Shown here one piece after another: positions 17,673-26,511 of a stretch of DNA of 64,000 bases. Made by a program: the position numbers and the translations under genes. Source of the DNA: an uncultured Campylobacter sp. Lineage in GTDB: Bacteria; Campylobacterota; Campylobacteria; Campylobacterales; Campylobacteraceae. The notes beneath the pieces were generated by a model. It saw only the letters and a list, made by a program, of their open reading frames with translations. It did no database searches and was not told where the DNA came from. The first letter of the stretch is position 1; every line of letters starts with the position of its first letter. The DNA lies in assembly GCF_963518785.1 (NCBI RefSeq), contig NZ_CAUQKJ010000006.1, positions 62,001 through 126,000 on the forward strand, read 5' to 3'.

Positions 17673-18236
17673 TTAATCAAACAGCGAGGGTTGCAGCGAT
17701 TTGATCTTGTAGCTTGTGCGGTGAAACGGCGTGAGCCCGTAGCGTTCGATCGCCGCGATGTGCGTGCGCGAGCCGTAGCCTTTGTTTTGCGCGAAGCCGT
17801 ATTGCGGGTAGCGCTGCGCGAGCTCATACATCGTGCGGTCGCGCGTGACTTTGGCGAGGATGCTCGCCGCGCTTACTTCGGCGATTTGCGCGTCGGCCTT
17901 TACGAGCGTTTGAAGCCCGCGTACGCCGAAGGTTGCGTTGCCGTCGTAGATGATCTGTCCGCTAAAATCCCCAAAATACGCGAGAATCTGCTCAAGCGCC
18001 GATCTTAGACATGCGCTGAGTCCGATCTCATCGACCTGTGCGCTTGAAATTTCGACGATTTTGTAGCGCGAGTTTTTGGTGATTACGGCGTAGAGCTCCT
18101 CGCGCCGCTTTTCGCTTAGCTTTTTGCTATCGGCAAGGCCTGCGATCTCGCGTTGCAGCACACATCCCGCGACGCAAAGCGGTCCTGCAAGGCAGCCGCG
18201 CCCCGCCTCGTCGATGCCGCAAATTTGCCCGCTCAC
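17673..18236 (-). CDS. rnhB: Ribonuclease HII
   Basis: Cuts RNA in RNA-DNA hybrids and single ribonucleotides in DNA. 187 residues, full length. The four acidic metal-binding residues are present: Asp9 and Glu10 (GIDEAGRG), Asp98 (IIYDGN) and Asp115 (LVKADAQ), plus the SAASILAKVTRD block and the GYGSRTH motif. The usual Pro after GIDEAGRG is Cys here. The start overlaps the stop of the upstream RDD gene by 4 bases, so the two are translationally coupled. Confidence 0.95.
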   Translation of the reverse strand: MSGQICGIDEAGRGCLAGPLCVAGCVLQREIAGLADSKKLSEKRREELYAVITKNSRYKIVEISSAQVDEIGLSACLRSALEQILAYFGDFSGQIIYDGNATFGVRGLQTLVKADAQIAEVSAASILAKVTRDRTMYELAQRYPQYGFAQNKGYGSRTHIAAIERYGLTPFHRTSYKIKSLQPSLFD

Positions 18237-18658
18237 TGCGCGTCCTTTCGCACGACTGGCGCGGCCCCGCTTAGCAGGTCGTGTAAATTCAGCCTATCTT
18301 TGCGAAAAAAGCAGATCAAAAGCCCGATGACGCTAAAGCCTGCAAAAACGAAGCACGCAAAGCGAGCCAGCGCCCTAAAGAAGCTTACTTTGCGCCCGCT
18401 GCGAACATCGATGAGGTAAAGCCCCGCCAGCTTGTAGCCTGGCGTCTGGGCGCTGCGGGCGTAAAATGCCGCGCAAATAGCGCCGTATGCGAGCCATATA
18501 AGCGCGATTGCAGCTTGGTTGCGCCACAGAGCCTCTTTCGAGCCCAAGACGAGATAGGTAACGCCGTAGAACAGGGGCATCGCGATGATGAAAAGATCGA
18601 CGATGAAGGCCTTTATGCGCAGAAAAATCGGTGAAATTTTAGCTTTTTGTTTTGCCAT
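18233..18658 (-). CDS. RDD-family membrane protein
   Basis: 141 residues with three to four membrane helices. The Arg-Asp type motif at the start of the domain is seen as RIKAFIVDLFIIAMPL, and the domain ends near FLICFFRKDRLNLHDLLSG, which is typical of RDD proteins (some act in Na+/H+ exchange, most are uncharacterised). First gene of a pair with rnhB, overlapping it by 4 bases. The ATG at 18658 has no strong upstream purine run. Confidence 0.8.
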   Translation of the reverse strand: MAKQKAKISPIFLRIKAFIVDLFIIAMPLFYGVTYLVLGSKEALWRNQAAIALIWLAYGAICAAFYARSAQTPGYKLAGLYLIDVRSGRKVSFFRALARFACFVFAGFSVIGLLICFFRKDRLNLHDLLSGAAPVVRKDAQ

Positions 18659-18761
18659 TTTGATCCATTTTGGATTAAATTTTAAAATTCCGGCGCGCTA
18701 AATTTAGAGCCTAGAGGATAAGATTTAATCTCGTTGCGGTTTGTTAGCAGCAAATCGACGC

Positions 18762-19373
18762 CTAGTTTCCGCGACTGCCGGGCTTGATCGCCTTGCTTCC
18801 GGTAGCACAAAGCGGGCAGGTCGCGGGCTCGTAAATTTCAAACTCGAAATTGCCTAGCGCAAAAAACGGTTTATCCGCGGGCAGCTTGGCGCCAGCCTTA
18901 GCGACGCTGCCCGCTAAATTTGCGACCTTGCAAAATCCGCGATTGGCAAGCGCGGCAAAGCCCACGACCTCGCCGCCTAGGTTTTCGATGAGCTTTGCGC
19001 TCTCAAGAGCCGAGCCGCCCGTCGTGATGATGTCTTCGCAGACGATAAATCTCTCGCCCTTATGCACTTCAAAGCCGCGTCGCAGGCTCATTACGCGATC
19101 TACGCGCTCGGTAAATATGAAACGCTTTTTCGCCACGCGAGCTAGCTCGTAGCCCGCTAAAATTCCGCCCAGCGCGGGCGAGCAGACGCTATCAAACTCC
19201 ACGCCCGCTTTTTCGATGATAGCGGCGAGTTCGTCTGCGAGCCGTCCCGCGAGCCGCGGATCCTCAAGTACTTTGGCGCTTTGCAGATAGAATTCCGAGT
19301 GGTTGCCGCTTGAAAGCAGAAAATGCCCTCGCAGATATGCGCCGCAGTCGCGATAGATTTTTTCTATATTCAC
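18762..19373 (-). CDS. pyrE: Orotate phosphoribosyltransferase
   Basis: Makes orotidine monophosphate from orotate and PRPP in pyrimidine synthesis. 203 residues. The PRPP loop is FIVCEDIITTGGSALES; SSGNHSEFYLQSAKVLEDP near the N-terminus and the VCSPALGGILAGYELA block are also typical of the longer epsilonproteobacterial and thermophile-type PyrE. The start lies 3 bases after the frr stop, so frr and pyrE form an operon. A short Cys pair near the C-terminus (CPLCATG) is seen. Confidence 0.93.
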   Translation of the reverse strand: MNIEKIYRDCGAYLRGHFLLSSGNHSEFYLQSAKVLEDPRLAGRLADELAAIIEKAGVEFDSVCSPALGGILAGYELARVAKKRFIFTERVDRVMSLRRGFEVHKGERFIVCEDIITTGGSALESAKLIENLGGEVVGFAALANRGFCKVANLAGSVAKAGAKLPADKPFFALGNFEFEIYEPATCPLCATGSKAIKPGSRGN

Positions 19374-19376
19374 AGC

Positions 19377-19934
19377 TCAGACCTTCAAAAGCTCGGCTTC
19401 TTTGGCCTTGACTGCGTCGTCGATCTTGGCGGAGTAAGAGTCGGTGATCTTTTGTACCTCGTCATAGCCCTTTTTAGCGTCGTCTTCGGAGATCGCTTTG
19501 TCTTTTTCGAGCTTTTTAATCTCGTCGTTGGCGTCTTTGCGGACGTTGCGAATGCCGATTTTGGCCTTCTCGCCCATCGCTTTAGCCTTTTTGGCGTTTT
19601 CTTGGCGTTGCTCGACCGTCATCGGCGGGAAAAAGAGCTTCACGCTCTCGCCGTCATTAGTTGGGTTTACGCCGATATTCGCCGCTGCGATCGCGCTTTC
19701 GATCGTCTTTAGCATCGGTTTTTCCCACGGCGTGATCGAAATCGTTACCGCATCGGTCGAAAGGACGGTCGCGACCTGATTTAGCGGAGTTTGCGAGCCG
19801 TAATAATCCACGAAAATATGATCTAGGATCGCCACGCTTACCTTGCCGGTGCGTAGCGTCGTAAAGTCCTTTTTTAAAGCCTCGATAGCTCGATCGCCGT
19901 TTGCTCTTTGCTCTTTGTAGATAGCTTCTAGCAT
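19377..19934 (-). CDS. frr: Ribosome recycling factor
   Basis: Splits post-termination ribosomes together with EF-G. 185 residues, exactly the family length. Typical blocks: LRTGKVSVAILDHIFVDYYG near residue 27, TISITPWEKPMLKTIESAI, NDGESVKLFFPPMTVEQR and the final coiled-coil helix ending AVKAKEAELLKV. AAAGGA precedes the ATG. pyrE follows after 3 bases. Confidence 0.96.
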   Translation of the reverse strand: MLEAIYKEQRANGDRAIEALKKDFTTLRTGKVSVAILDHIFVDYYGSQTPLNQVATVLSTDAVTISITPWEKPMLKTIESAIAAANIGVNPTNDGESVKLFFPPMTVEQRQENAKKAKAMGEKAKIGIRNVRKDANDEIKKLEKDKAISEDDAKKGYDEVQKITDSYSAKIDDAVKAKEAELLKV

Positions 19935-20035
19935 TCAAATCCTTTAAATAAAATTTGCGAAATTATAGCGTTAAAAAAATAAGAATAGCATTTAAAAGCG
20001 CGGATTTTGCGCTTTTAAATTTTAAAATTTAGAGT

Positions 20036-20557
20036 TTATTTAGTTGTGTTTTGATCTGCGGAAGCGGCGCTGGCATTGGTATCACTTGATGCTTGCGACC
20101 GAGCAGGCGCGCTAGCTGCGGCGGTATCGGTAGCAGGAGCTGCGGGTGCTTCGATCTTCGGAGCTGTTGAATTTACCTCGCTGCTATTTACAGGATTTGC
20201 TTCGGTGCTTGCCGGAGCGAAATTAGGCTTTGCGCTTGAAGCTGGGATGTATGGCACGCCAGGGACAGCGTTTGGCACGGATTTAGTAGCATTTGCTTCA
20301 ATCTTTACGCGATCGACTACGGAAGATTTAGCATCTTGCTGATAGAAATATGCGAGCACAAGTGTATTTATCACGAATAGAATTCCCATCGCGGCGGTAA
20401 ATTTAGCTAAAAATCCAGCCGGACCCTTCGCTCCGAATAAGCTTTCGTTGCTTCCGCTGTATGCGCCAAGCCCGATAGAAGAGCTCTTTTGCAGCAGAAC
20501 GGAGATCGTAATTATCACGGCGAAGATGACTTGTAAAACCAAAAATAACGTAGTCAC
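20036..20557 (-). CDS. secG: Preprotein translocase subunit SecG with long low-complexity tail
   Basis: Small accessory subunit of the SecYEG channel. Start set at the GTG at 20557, which has AAAAGG 8 bases upstream; a longer in-frame TTG start at 20590 has none. The first helix (TTLFLVLQVIFAVIITISVLL), the QKSSSIGLGAYSGSNESLFG loop and the second helix (FTAAMGILFVINTLVLAYF) are standard. The last 80 or so residues are a Pro/Ala/Ser/Thr/Asn-rich tail, much longer than in E. coli SecG but common in epsilonproteobacteria. Confidence 0.9.
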   Translation of the reverse strand: MTTLFLVLQVIFAVIITISVLLQKSSSIGLGAYSGSNESLFGAKGPAGFLAKFTAAMGILFVINTLVLAYFYQQDAKSSVVDRVKIEANATKSVPNAVPGVPYIPASSAKPNFAPASTEANPVNSSEVNSTAPKIEAPAAPATDTAAASAPARSQASSDTNASAASADQNTTK

Positions 20558-20626
20558 TATAAAAACCTTTTGAAAAAATTGAATTCGCAATTATAATAAA
20601 AGATTTATAAATTTTAAGTTAAGAGT

Positions 20627-20645
20627 GCACCGCGCGAAGCGGTGC
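20627..20645 (-). terminator. Hairpin after the Bax-inhibitor-like gene
   Basis: Arms GCACCGC / GCGGTGC with a 5-base loop, 8 bases after the stop codon of the upstream minus-strand gene. The following T-run is weak, so termination may be partial. Confidence 0.55.
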
Positions 20646-20652
20646 GTAAAAT

Positions 20653-21348
20653 TTAGTCTCTGCTTGCGCCGAAAATTCTTAGCAGCGAAAGGAAGAGGTT
20701 GTAGATGTTTAGATACATATCTACGGCAGCCATTATCGGTGAAGTGTAGGTGCCGTTTATAATATTTTTAGTATCGTAGATGATATACATCGAAAAGATT
20801 AAAGCCGAAAAAGCTGAAATCGCTATATCAAGCACGGTGCTTTTGAAAAAGAAGTAGTTCAAAAGGCTTAGCACGATAATAGCCACAAGCGATACCAATA
20901 GCGGCTTGCCCCAAGAATCGAAATTTGTCTTTGTATTCATCGCATAAACGGTAAGAGCACCGAAAGTAATCGCCGTAGCCACAAACGCATGCGTTACTAC
21001 GTCTCCAGCGCCTGCTGCGATATAAATAGCGATCAATTTACCTAGAGTAAGACCGGTAATAAAGGTAAATGCAAAAAGCAAAACCAGTGCGATCGTATTA
21101 GCGCCGCGATTTACAGCTGCTTGCATACCGAAGATCAGCCCCATTAAAACTACCAGATATAAAATCGGATGAAGAGCCAAGCTCACACCGAAACTCATCG
21201 CCACAAAAGCCCCTGCTGCCGCAGCTATCATCGAAGCGGTTAGAAGCGCGTAGGTTTGTTTAATGGTCTGAGAGATTCGTCCTTGTTCCAGTGATGCGTC
21301 CGATACCTCGTATCCGTCCGCGTAATTTCGTCTGTCGTATAGACTCAT
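20653..21348 (-). CDS. Bax inhibitor-1 / YccA family membrane protein
   Basis: 231 residues with seven membrane helices and a cytosolic N-terminus (MSLYDRRNYADGYEVSD). The family signature near the end is seen as FSMYIIYDTKNIINGTY followed by AAVDMYLNIYNLFLSLLRIFGASRD; the acidic residues there are thought to gate ion leakage. Bacterial members affect membrane proteostasis or calcium leak. AAGGAGAAAA precedes the ATG. Single gene, divergent from the carbonic anhydrase operon. Confidence 0.92.
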   Translation of the reverse strand: MSLYDRRNYADGYEVSDASLEQGRISQTIKQTYALLTASMIAAAAGAFVAMSFGVSLALHPILYLVVLMGLIFGMQAAVNRGANTIALVLLFAFTFITGLTLGKLIAIYIAAGAGDVVTHAFVATAITFGALTVYAMNTKTNFDSWGKPLLVSLVAIIVLSLLNYFFFKSTVLDIAISAFSALIFSMYIIYDTKNIINGTYTSPIMAAVDMYLNIYNLFLSLLRIFGASRD

Positions 21349-21449
21349 ATTTTTCTCCTTCTTTTGATTTATGAGCGGGGAGTTTAGCGAAAATTTGGTA
21401 AATATATAATTAAAAATTCCCAGAATTCTATCTATTTATGAAAGTAATA

Positions 21450-21455
21450 TATAAT
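21450..21455 (+). promoter_or_regulatory. Likely -10 box of the carbonic anhydrase operon
   Basis: TATAAT 24 bases before the start codon, with A+T-rich sequence upstream. AAGGAGAAAG directly before the ATG is the ribosome binding site. Confidence 0.55.
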
Positions 21456-21479
21456 TCCCGACTTTTTTAAGGAGAAAGT

Positions 21480-22148
21480 ATGCCCAGCCAGTTAATAAAT
21501 GGAGCTATTAAATTTATGGAAGAAAATTTTGCCGAGCATGCCGAGCTTTTCGGAAGTCTGGCAAATCATCAAAAGCCCCACACGCTTTTTATCGGCTGCT
21601 CCGACTCGCGCGTGGTGCCAAGCCTAATTACTTCGACGCTTCCAGGAGAGCTTTTCGTCGTGCGAAATATCGCAAACGTCGTTCCTCCATACCGCATTAG
21701 CGAGGAATTTTTAGCGACTACCTCAGCGATTGAATACGCGCTGTATTCGCTAAATATCAAAAATATCATCGTTTGTGGGCACAGCAATTGCGGTGGCTGC
21801 GCGGCGCTATTTTATGACGCAAAAAAACTCGAAAAAATTCCAAACGTAAGGCGCTGGCTAAATTTAATGCAGCCTGTAAAAGACGAGGTCGAAAAGCTAA
21901 AAGACCTCGGCGCCGACAAGCGCGAGTGGATCACCGAGCGGCTAAATATTATAAATTCCATGCAAAATTTACTTAGCTTTCCTGGCATCAAAGATGCCTA
22001 CAAAAACGGCGAGATTAAAATTTACGGCTGGCACTACGTCATCGAAACGGGCGAGCTATTCAACTACGACGACGAAGGCGCGCATTTTACGCTATTAAAT
22101 AAGGGAATGGATTATGAAAAAATCTATAATCAGCTTTTTAACGATTAG
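21480..22148 (+). CDS. Beta-class carbonic anhydrase
   Basis: Interconverts CO2 and bicarbonate in the cytosol, important for capnophilic campylobacters. 222 residues. Zinc ligands are visible: Cys40 and Asp42 (GCSDSRV), His101 and Cys104 (CGHSNCGG). The helix VVRNIANVVPPY and C-terminal GWHYVIETGELFNYD are typical. First gene of a four-gene run; the next start codon lies 35 bases inside its end. It could be named can or canB. Confidence 0.93.
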   Translation: MPSQLINGAIKFMEENFAEHAELFGSLANHQKPHTLFIGCSDSRVVPSLITSTLPGELFVVRNIANVVPPYRISEEFLATTSAIEYALYSLNIKNIIVCGHSNCGGCAALFYDAKKLEKIPNVRRWLNLMQPVKDEVEKLKDLGADKREWITERLNIINSMQNLLSFPGIKDAYKNGEIKIYGWHYVIETGELFNYDDEGAHFTLLNKGMDYEKIYNQLFND

Positions 22149-24228
22149 TCTTTTTAGCGCCGCTTTAGCGTTTGCAGACCTCAACACGACCGGCGAGGGA
22201 AGCTTTGTAGAGACGAATTCTACCGCTCCAGAGGCAAATCTTACTTTAGAAAATAACAAAACCGAGATCAAAAAGGAAGTCGCTAAAATTCTATCCAAAT
22301 CCCTTGGTGCAGAGGATGGCAATAAAACCGAAGTAATAAATATGATCGCAGAAAAGGTCGCCAAAACGGAGACTTCACAGAAAAAAGCTCCTAACGGCGA
22401 GACGCTTATCTCTGTAATCAAAGAGATTAAAAAGCTAAATTTGCAGCGTAGCTCCCTGCTTAACGGCGGCGATGCCAACGCGAGCAAAAACGAGCTGGAC
22501 GCCATCGATCGCAATAAAGCTAAGCTCTTTGATCGCCTGCCTTTTGCGATTACGCAGCAGGATATGGATATCGAAAGCATAATGTCGTATGCGCAAAATA
22601 AAAAGAACATCCAAACTACGCTAAAAAAATACGCCAAAAAGCAGAGCTCTCCCGAATACGTAAATGCAAGCGCGGATTTAGAAAAGATGGAGATGGCAGA
22701 GATCTTTTATACCTCGCTTATGAAAATTGAGGATATGTTTGTAAACGGCGCAAGCAGAAGCGCGCTTGAAAGCGAGCTGAGTAGTACGCTACTAAATATC
22801 CAAACTAGGGATTTTAGCAAACTTAACGATTTGAAAAATAATCTAAGCAGTCAAGAGCAAATAGACGCCTTAGAGTCTAAAATCAACGATTTGAAAAACG
22901 ACAAGCAGACCTACGACGAGGTGCTTACGTATCTGTCGCGAAATAGCGATCTGCTTGCAAGCAGCGTGGTTTTTACGAGCTTAAATTTTAAATCGGTGAT
23001 CGATTATATCAACGATAAAATTCCGTTTAAGCTCAGCCACGTAAATTTCGGCAAGCTCATTCTAATCACGCTGATTACGCTATTTTTCTACTCGCTTCGC
23101 AGACTGCTTGCCAACATCATCTATTTCGTATTTAAATTCTTTAATAAAAGCTTTTCGCTGGATAGCGAAACTCTAAAAACGCAAGTAGTAGGCATCATCA
23201 AGCGTCCGATGGGTATTTTGCTGATCGCTTATTCGGTCGATATCTGTCTTAGTATTTTTTATTATCCGGCGCCGGTGCCGATAAAATTTGCAAATTTATT
23301 CTCGATCGTTTACGTGGTACTTTGGGCATGGCTCATTATCGAAATCATCGACGGTTACGGTATTGTCGTGCTTGGAAACATCACGAAAAAAGGCGTCAGA
23401 AAAGATATCATAAATCTAGTCGTTAAAATTCTATACGTCATCGTAATCATCATCGCCGCGCTTTTAGTGCTAAAGCGTCTAGGCTTTGACATCTCGGCGC
23501 TTATGGCATCGCTTGGAATCGGCGGACTTGCGATCGCATTTGCGACTAAGGACATCATCGCAAATTTCTTCTCATCCGTGATGCTATTATTTGATAATTC
23601 ATTCTCGCAAGGAGACTGGGTCGTATTAGGCGACATAGAAGGAAACGTCGTAGAAACGGGCTTTAGAAAGACGACGATCAGAACCTTTGATAACGCTCTT
23701 GTTTTTGTGCCGAATTCCAACATAATGGCGCAAAATATCAAAAACTGGAGCCGTAGGAAGGTAGGGCGGAATTTAAAGCTTACCGTAGGCGTCGAATACG
23801 GCGCGAGCACGGATCAACTGCGAAAGTGCGTAAACGACATCAAAGAAATGCTAAAATCTCACCCGGGCATCGCTCAATCTGCAGATACGGCATTAAATTC
23901 CAAAGATTTTCGTATGCGCTATAGACAAAATATGGTCTCTATCGACGATTTAGCGGGCTATAAAAGCACTATGTTCGTGGCGCTAGATAGCTTTGGCGAT
24001 TCGTCCATTAATATTTTAGTTTACTGCTTCACAAAAACCGTAATATGGGCAAATTTCATCCAAACGAAAGAGGATGTTTTATTTAAAATAATGGAGATCG
24101 TGGAGCAAAACGGACTATCGTTTGCCTTCCCATCGCAGAGCGTTTATATCGAAAATATCCCGGAAATAGCAAGCGAATGCGTAAAATCAAAAGTAAATTC
24201 CAACGACAAAGGAGAGCAAAATGGCTGA
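22114..24228 (+). CDS. Large MscS-family mechanosensitive channel
   Basis: 704 residues. A signal peptide (MKKSIISFLTISLFSAALAFA) leads to a periplasmic, helical, Lys/Glu-rich domain of about 280 residues, then four to five membrane helices (about 310-450). The MscS pore helix is LMASLGIGGLAIAFATKDIIANFFSS, followed by the beta domain (DWVVLGDIEGNVVETGFRKTTIR) and cytosolic cage. This is the MscK/YbdG-like long form. AAGGGA precedes the ATG, which lies within the carbonic anhydrase gene. It likely releases solutes on osmotic downshift. Its end overlaps the next small gene by 8 bases. Confidence 0.9.
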   Translation: MKKSIISFLTISLFSAALAFADLNTTGEGSFVETNSTAPEANLTLENNKTEIKKEVAKILSKSLGAEDGNKTEVINMIAEKVAKTETSQKKAPNGETLISVIKEIKKLNLQRSSLLNGGDANASKNELDAIDRNKAKLFDRLPFAITQQDMDIESIMSYAQNKKNIQTTLKKYAKKQSSPEYVNASADLEKMEMAEIFYTSLMKIEDMFVNGASRSALESELSSTLLNIQTRDFSKLNDLKNNLSSQEQIDALESKINDLKNDKQTYDEVLTYLSRNSDLLASSVVFTSLNFKSVIDYINDKIPFKLSHVNFGKLILITLITLFFYSLRRLLANIIYFVFKFFNKSFSLDSETLKTQVVGIIKRPMGILLIAYSVDICLSIFYYPAPVPIKFANLFSIVYVVLWAWLIIEIIDGYGIVVLGNITKKGVRKDIINLVVKILYVIVIIIAALLVLKRLGFDISALMASLGIGGLAIAFATKDIIANFFSSVMLLFDNSFSQGDWVVLGDIEGNVVETGFRKTTIRTFDNALVFVPNSNIMAQNIKNWSRRKVGRNLKLTVGVEYGASTDQLRKCVNDIKEMLKSHPGIAQSADTALNSKDFRMRYRQNMVSIDDLAGYKSTMFVALDSFGDSSINILVYCFTKTVIWANFIQTKEDVLFKIMEIVEQNGLSFAFPSQSVYIENIPEIASECVKSKVNSNDKGEQNG

Positions 24229-24394
24229 TTTCGATGACTTCGAAGACGAAGAGTTCGATGAGGACGAATACGAGGACGATGATCTAATCGGAGGCGATGA
24301 GAGTTACAACTACAACTACGACGAGGACGATTACAGCTACGAAGACGACGACGGTTTCAACGATTATAGCGATTTGGATAGCGAGGATTATTAG
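24221..24394 (+). CDS. 57-residue highly acidic Asp/Glu/Tyr-rich peptide
   Basis: Begins MADFDDFEDEEFDEDEYEDD and ends YSDLDSEDY; over half the residues are Asp or Glu, with about nine Tyr and no Lys or Arg. The start has a strong ribosome binding site (AAAGGAGAGCAAA), overlaps the mscS stop by 8 bases, and its TAG stop shares a base with the GTG start of the SOD-like gene, so it is translationally wedged between them. No family recognised. Possible roles (inference): metal or protein buffering for the SOD-like protein or regulation of the channel. Too short for most gene finders. Confidence 0.7.
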   Translation: MADFDDFEDEEFDEDEYEDDDLIGGDESYNYNYDEDDYSYEDDDGFNDYSDLDSEDY

Positions 24395-25125
24395 TGTTTA
24401 GATCCAGAGCGCTGCCTTTTGATCCGCGCGCTAATAAAATCGCGAGCTTGCAGAGTTTAAAATTTCATCACGGCGGGCTTTGCGAGGACTACGTCTCTGC
24501 CTTAAATCGAGATATAGCGGACACGCCGATACAAAACGCGGATCTTTTTACGATAATTACGCAGTCGTTCAAGGCCGCGCGCGACGAGGAGTGCGAGTTT
24601 TTGCAAATTTCAAAGCTTTATAAAATTTGCCTAGGTTTTAGCCGTATTTTTAACAACGCCTCTGAAATTTACAACCACGATTTTTACTTCGACTGTATCG
24701 CGCAACCAAGCGAGCCTAGTGGCGAGCTCGCGGACGCTTTGGCGCAGGCTTTCGGCGGGATGGAAAATTTTAAAAGCGAGTTTTTAAAGCGCGCACTGGG
24801 GCTTTTCGGCAGCGGCTGGTGCTGGCTCGCGTGCGACGAACGCGGCGCGAATTTAGAAATCATCACGACGCAAAATGCAGACGCGCCGATCGCACGCGGC
24901 AAAATTCCGCTTTTAGCCTGCGATCTTTGGGAGCACGCCTACTACATAGATTATCAAAATGCGCGCAAATCCTACGTGGAGAATTTCTTGCGTTTTGCGG
25001 ATTTCGGCTTCGCAAGCGACGCCTATTCGTGGGCGAAAAAGCAAGGGCTTGGCTCCGTGAAGCTCTACATCAGCGAGCTTCACCCCGCCGCATCTTCGCG
25101 CTGCGATTGCGGCTGCTGCGGGTAG
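24394..25125 (+). CDS. Fe/Mn superoxide dismutase-like protein with altered second shell and Cys-rich tail
   Basis: 243 residues aligning over the whole length of FeSOD. All four metal ligands are in place: His25, His95 (YNHDFYFD), Asp177 and His181 (CDLWEHAYYIDY). Three hallmark residues differ: E. coli His30 is Leu29, His31 is Cys30, and the FeSOD Gln69 is Glu91 (NNASEIYNH). Tyr34 is kept (Tyr33). A 40-residue C-terminal extension ends in RCDCGCCG (four cysteines). The start is a GTG overlapping the acidic peptide stop. It may be a weak SOD or a repurposed metal protein. Fold call is firm; activity is not. Confidence 0.8.
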   Translation: MFRSRALPFDPRANKIASLQSLKFHHGGLCEDYVSALNRDIADTPIQNADLFTIITQSFKAARDEECEFLQISKLYKICLGFSRIFNNASEIYNHDFYFDCIAQPSEPSGELADALAQAFGGMENFKSEFLKRALGLFGSGWCWLACDERGANLEIITTQNADAPIARGKIPLLACDLWEHAYYIDYQNARKSYVENFLRFADFGFASDAYSWAKKQGLGSVKLYISELHPAASSRCDCGCCG

Positions 25126-26511
25126 ATTTAGGCTTTTGCCGAGTAAACTTTAGCGCTGCGGATTTTCGGTTCTCTATGCTCGCCGCGCTCTAAATTTCAA
25201 ACGGCTACGTCTTTCAATGCCCGTATTTTGCCGCACGGATACTGCGCCATACAGCCTGCGGTGCTCTGCGAGCGCTCCTGGCCTGCCGCGCTCTAAATTT
25301 ACGTAAATTCAATTTTGAACCCATTTGGCGTCCGCGGATTAAAATTTAAGATTTTTAATTTGAAGTTTGTTTGACTATAGTTCACCGCTCGTTACGCGCC
25401 AAATTCCGAATGCTTCTCCTTTTCAGCGCTTATATCTTGTGCGCAAATACCGCGTTACACAGACCTTATGTGAAATTTCGCTTTATCTAGCTCTGCTTTC
25501 TTAAAATTTCCACTGCCCGCGTATTGAAATTTAACGCTACGAGCGAGCATCTTGCAAAATTTTAAAGTTGCAAATAAGCCCATGAAATTTTCATACCGAA
25601 ATAAGCAGCGCATTCTTTGCTTCCGTAATTATATAGGGAGACGCTCTCTGCCTCCCTGCCTTGTTCACCCATGCCCTATTCGTAAAATTTTGTTTAGTAA
25701 AGCGGGTGGTAAATTTTAAAATATCAGCTAGATTAAATTTGCTGCATTAAAGGCAGGGCGTGGCGGGTTTGAAATTTACGCTCGAATAGCGCGGCTTGCG
25801 AACCGCGGGCTAAATTTAAAGAAATTTGATAGTCGAATTTACCCTTTCGGCGGTTGAAATTTTTAGCGCGGTTTCGGCTTGAAATTTCGCTTTAAATTTT
25901 AAAAATTTGTACCGCGCCAAAGTTAGCTCGTCATGCCGAAAAAAGGAGCTGCATCGAAAGCCAAGTTATGCCACGCCGGACGCACCCGCACACTACGTGT
26001 GCCAAAATATGGCACGGAATTTTAACCGCATCAGCTCAAATTACGCGGCGAGCTGCGCTGTGCGAGACCTCGTTAATTAAAGCGCCGAGCCGTATTCGCA
26101 CGCTGCATAAAGCTGCTCGGCGTAGAATTTTACTCGTTTAAACGCAGCACATCGCTTCACAAACATAAAATTAGTCCGTTAAGGCGGCACTAGTCGCGCG
26201 GCATGCACGCCAAACCAAAAGTGCAAACCACGTTCACTTAAATCCAAAGTCATACTCAATAAAATTCAAAGCCGCACTCGCTCGAAGCGCAAAGTCCCGT
26301 CTCTTTAAAGCGCCGAGCCGCGTCCTAATCAAAATTTGTCCGAGACGTGAAGCCGTGCTTCAAAAACGCAAAATCTCGCTCGCTTAAAGCACGAAGCCGT
26401 GAGCACTGAAAATGCAAACCCGCGTCGTTAAAACGCAAAACCGCGCCTACCCAAAATTTTAAGCCTTTTTAAAATTCCAAGCCCGTTTAAAATTTTAAAA
26501 TTTAGCCCGCT
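25126..26511. other. 1.4-kb non-coding region with degenerate repeats
   Basis: No gene or recognisable remnant found on either strand. The right part (about 26215-26460) is a ladder of imperfect units around AACGCAAAACCGCG alternating with TTTAAAGC-like spacers. An exact AAATTTTAAAATTT sits at 26490-26503, just past the end of the next gene. Confidence 0.5.
26215..26460. repeat. Degenerate short tandem-like repeats
   Basis: Imperfect units of roughly 25-40 bases, each with a core like GCAAAATCTCGC, GCAAACCCGCG or GCAAAACCGCG preceded by TTAAA or TCAAA. The units are too diverged for precise boundaries by eye. Confidence 0.4.

Noticed and set aside
17585..17827. 80-residue Arg/Thr-rich minus-strand ORF
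   Set aside because: Out-of-frame shadow of rnhB.
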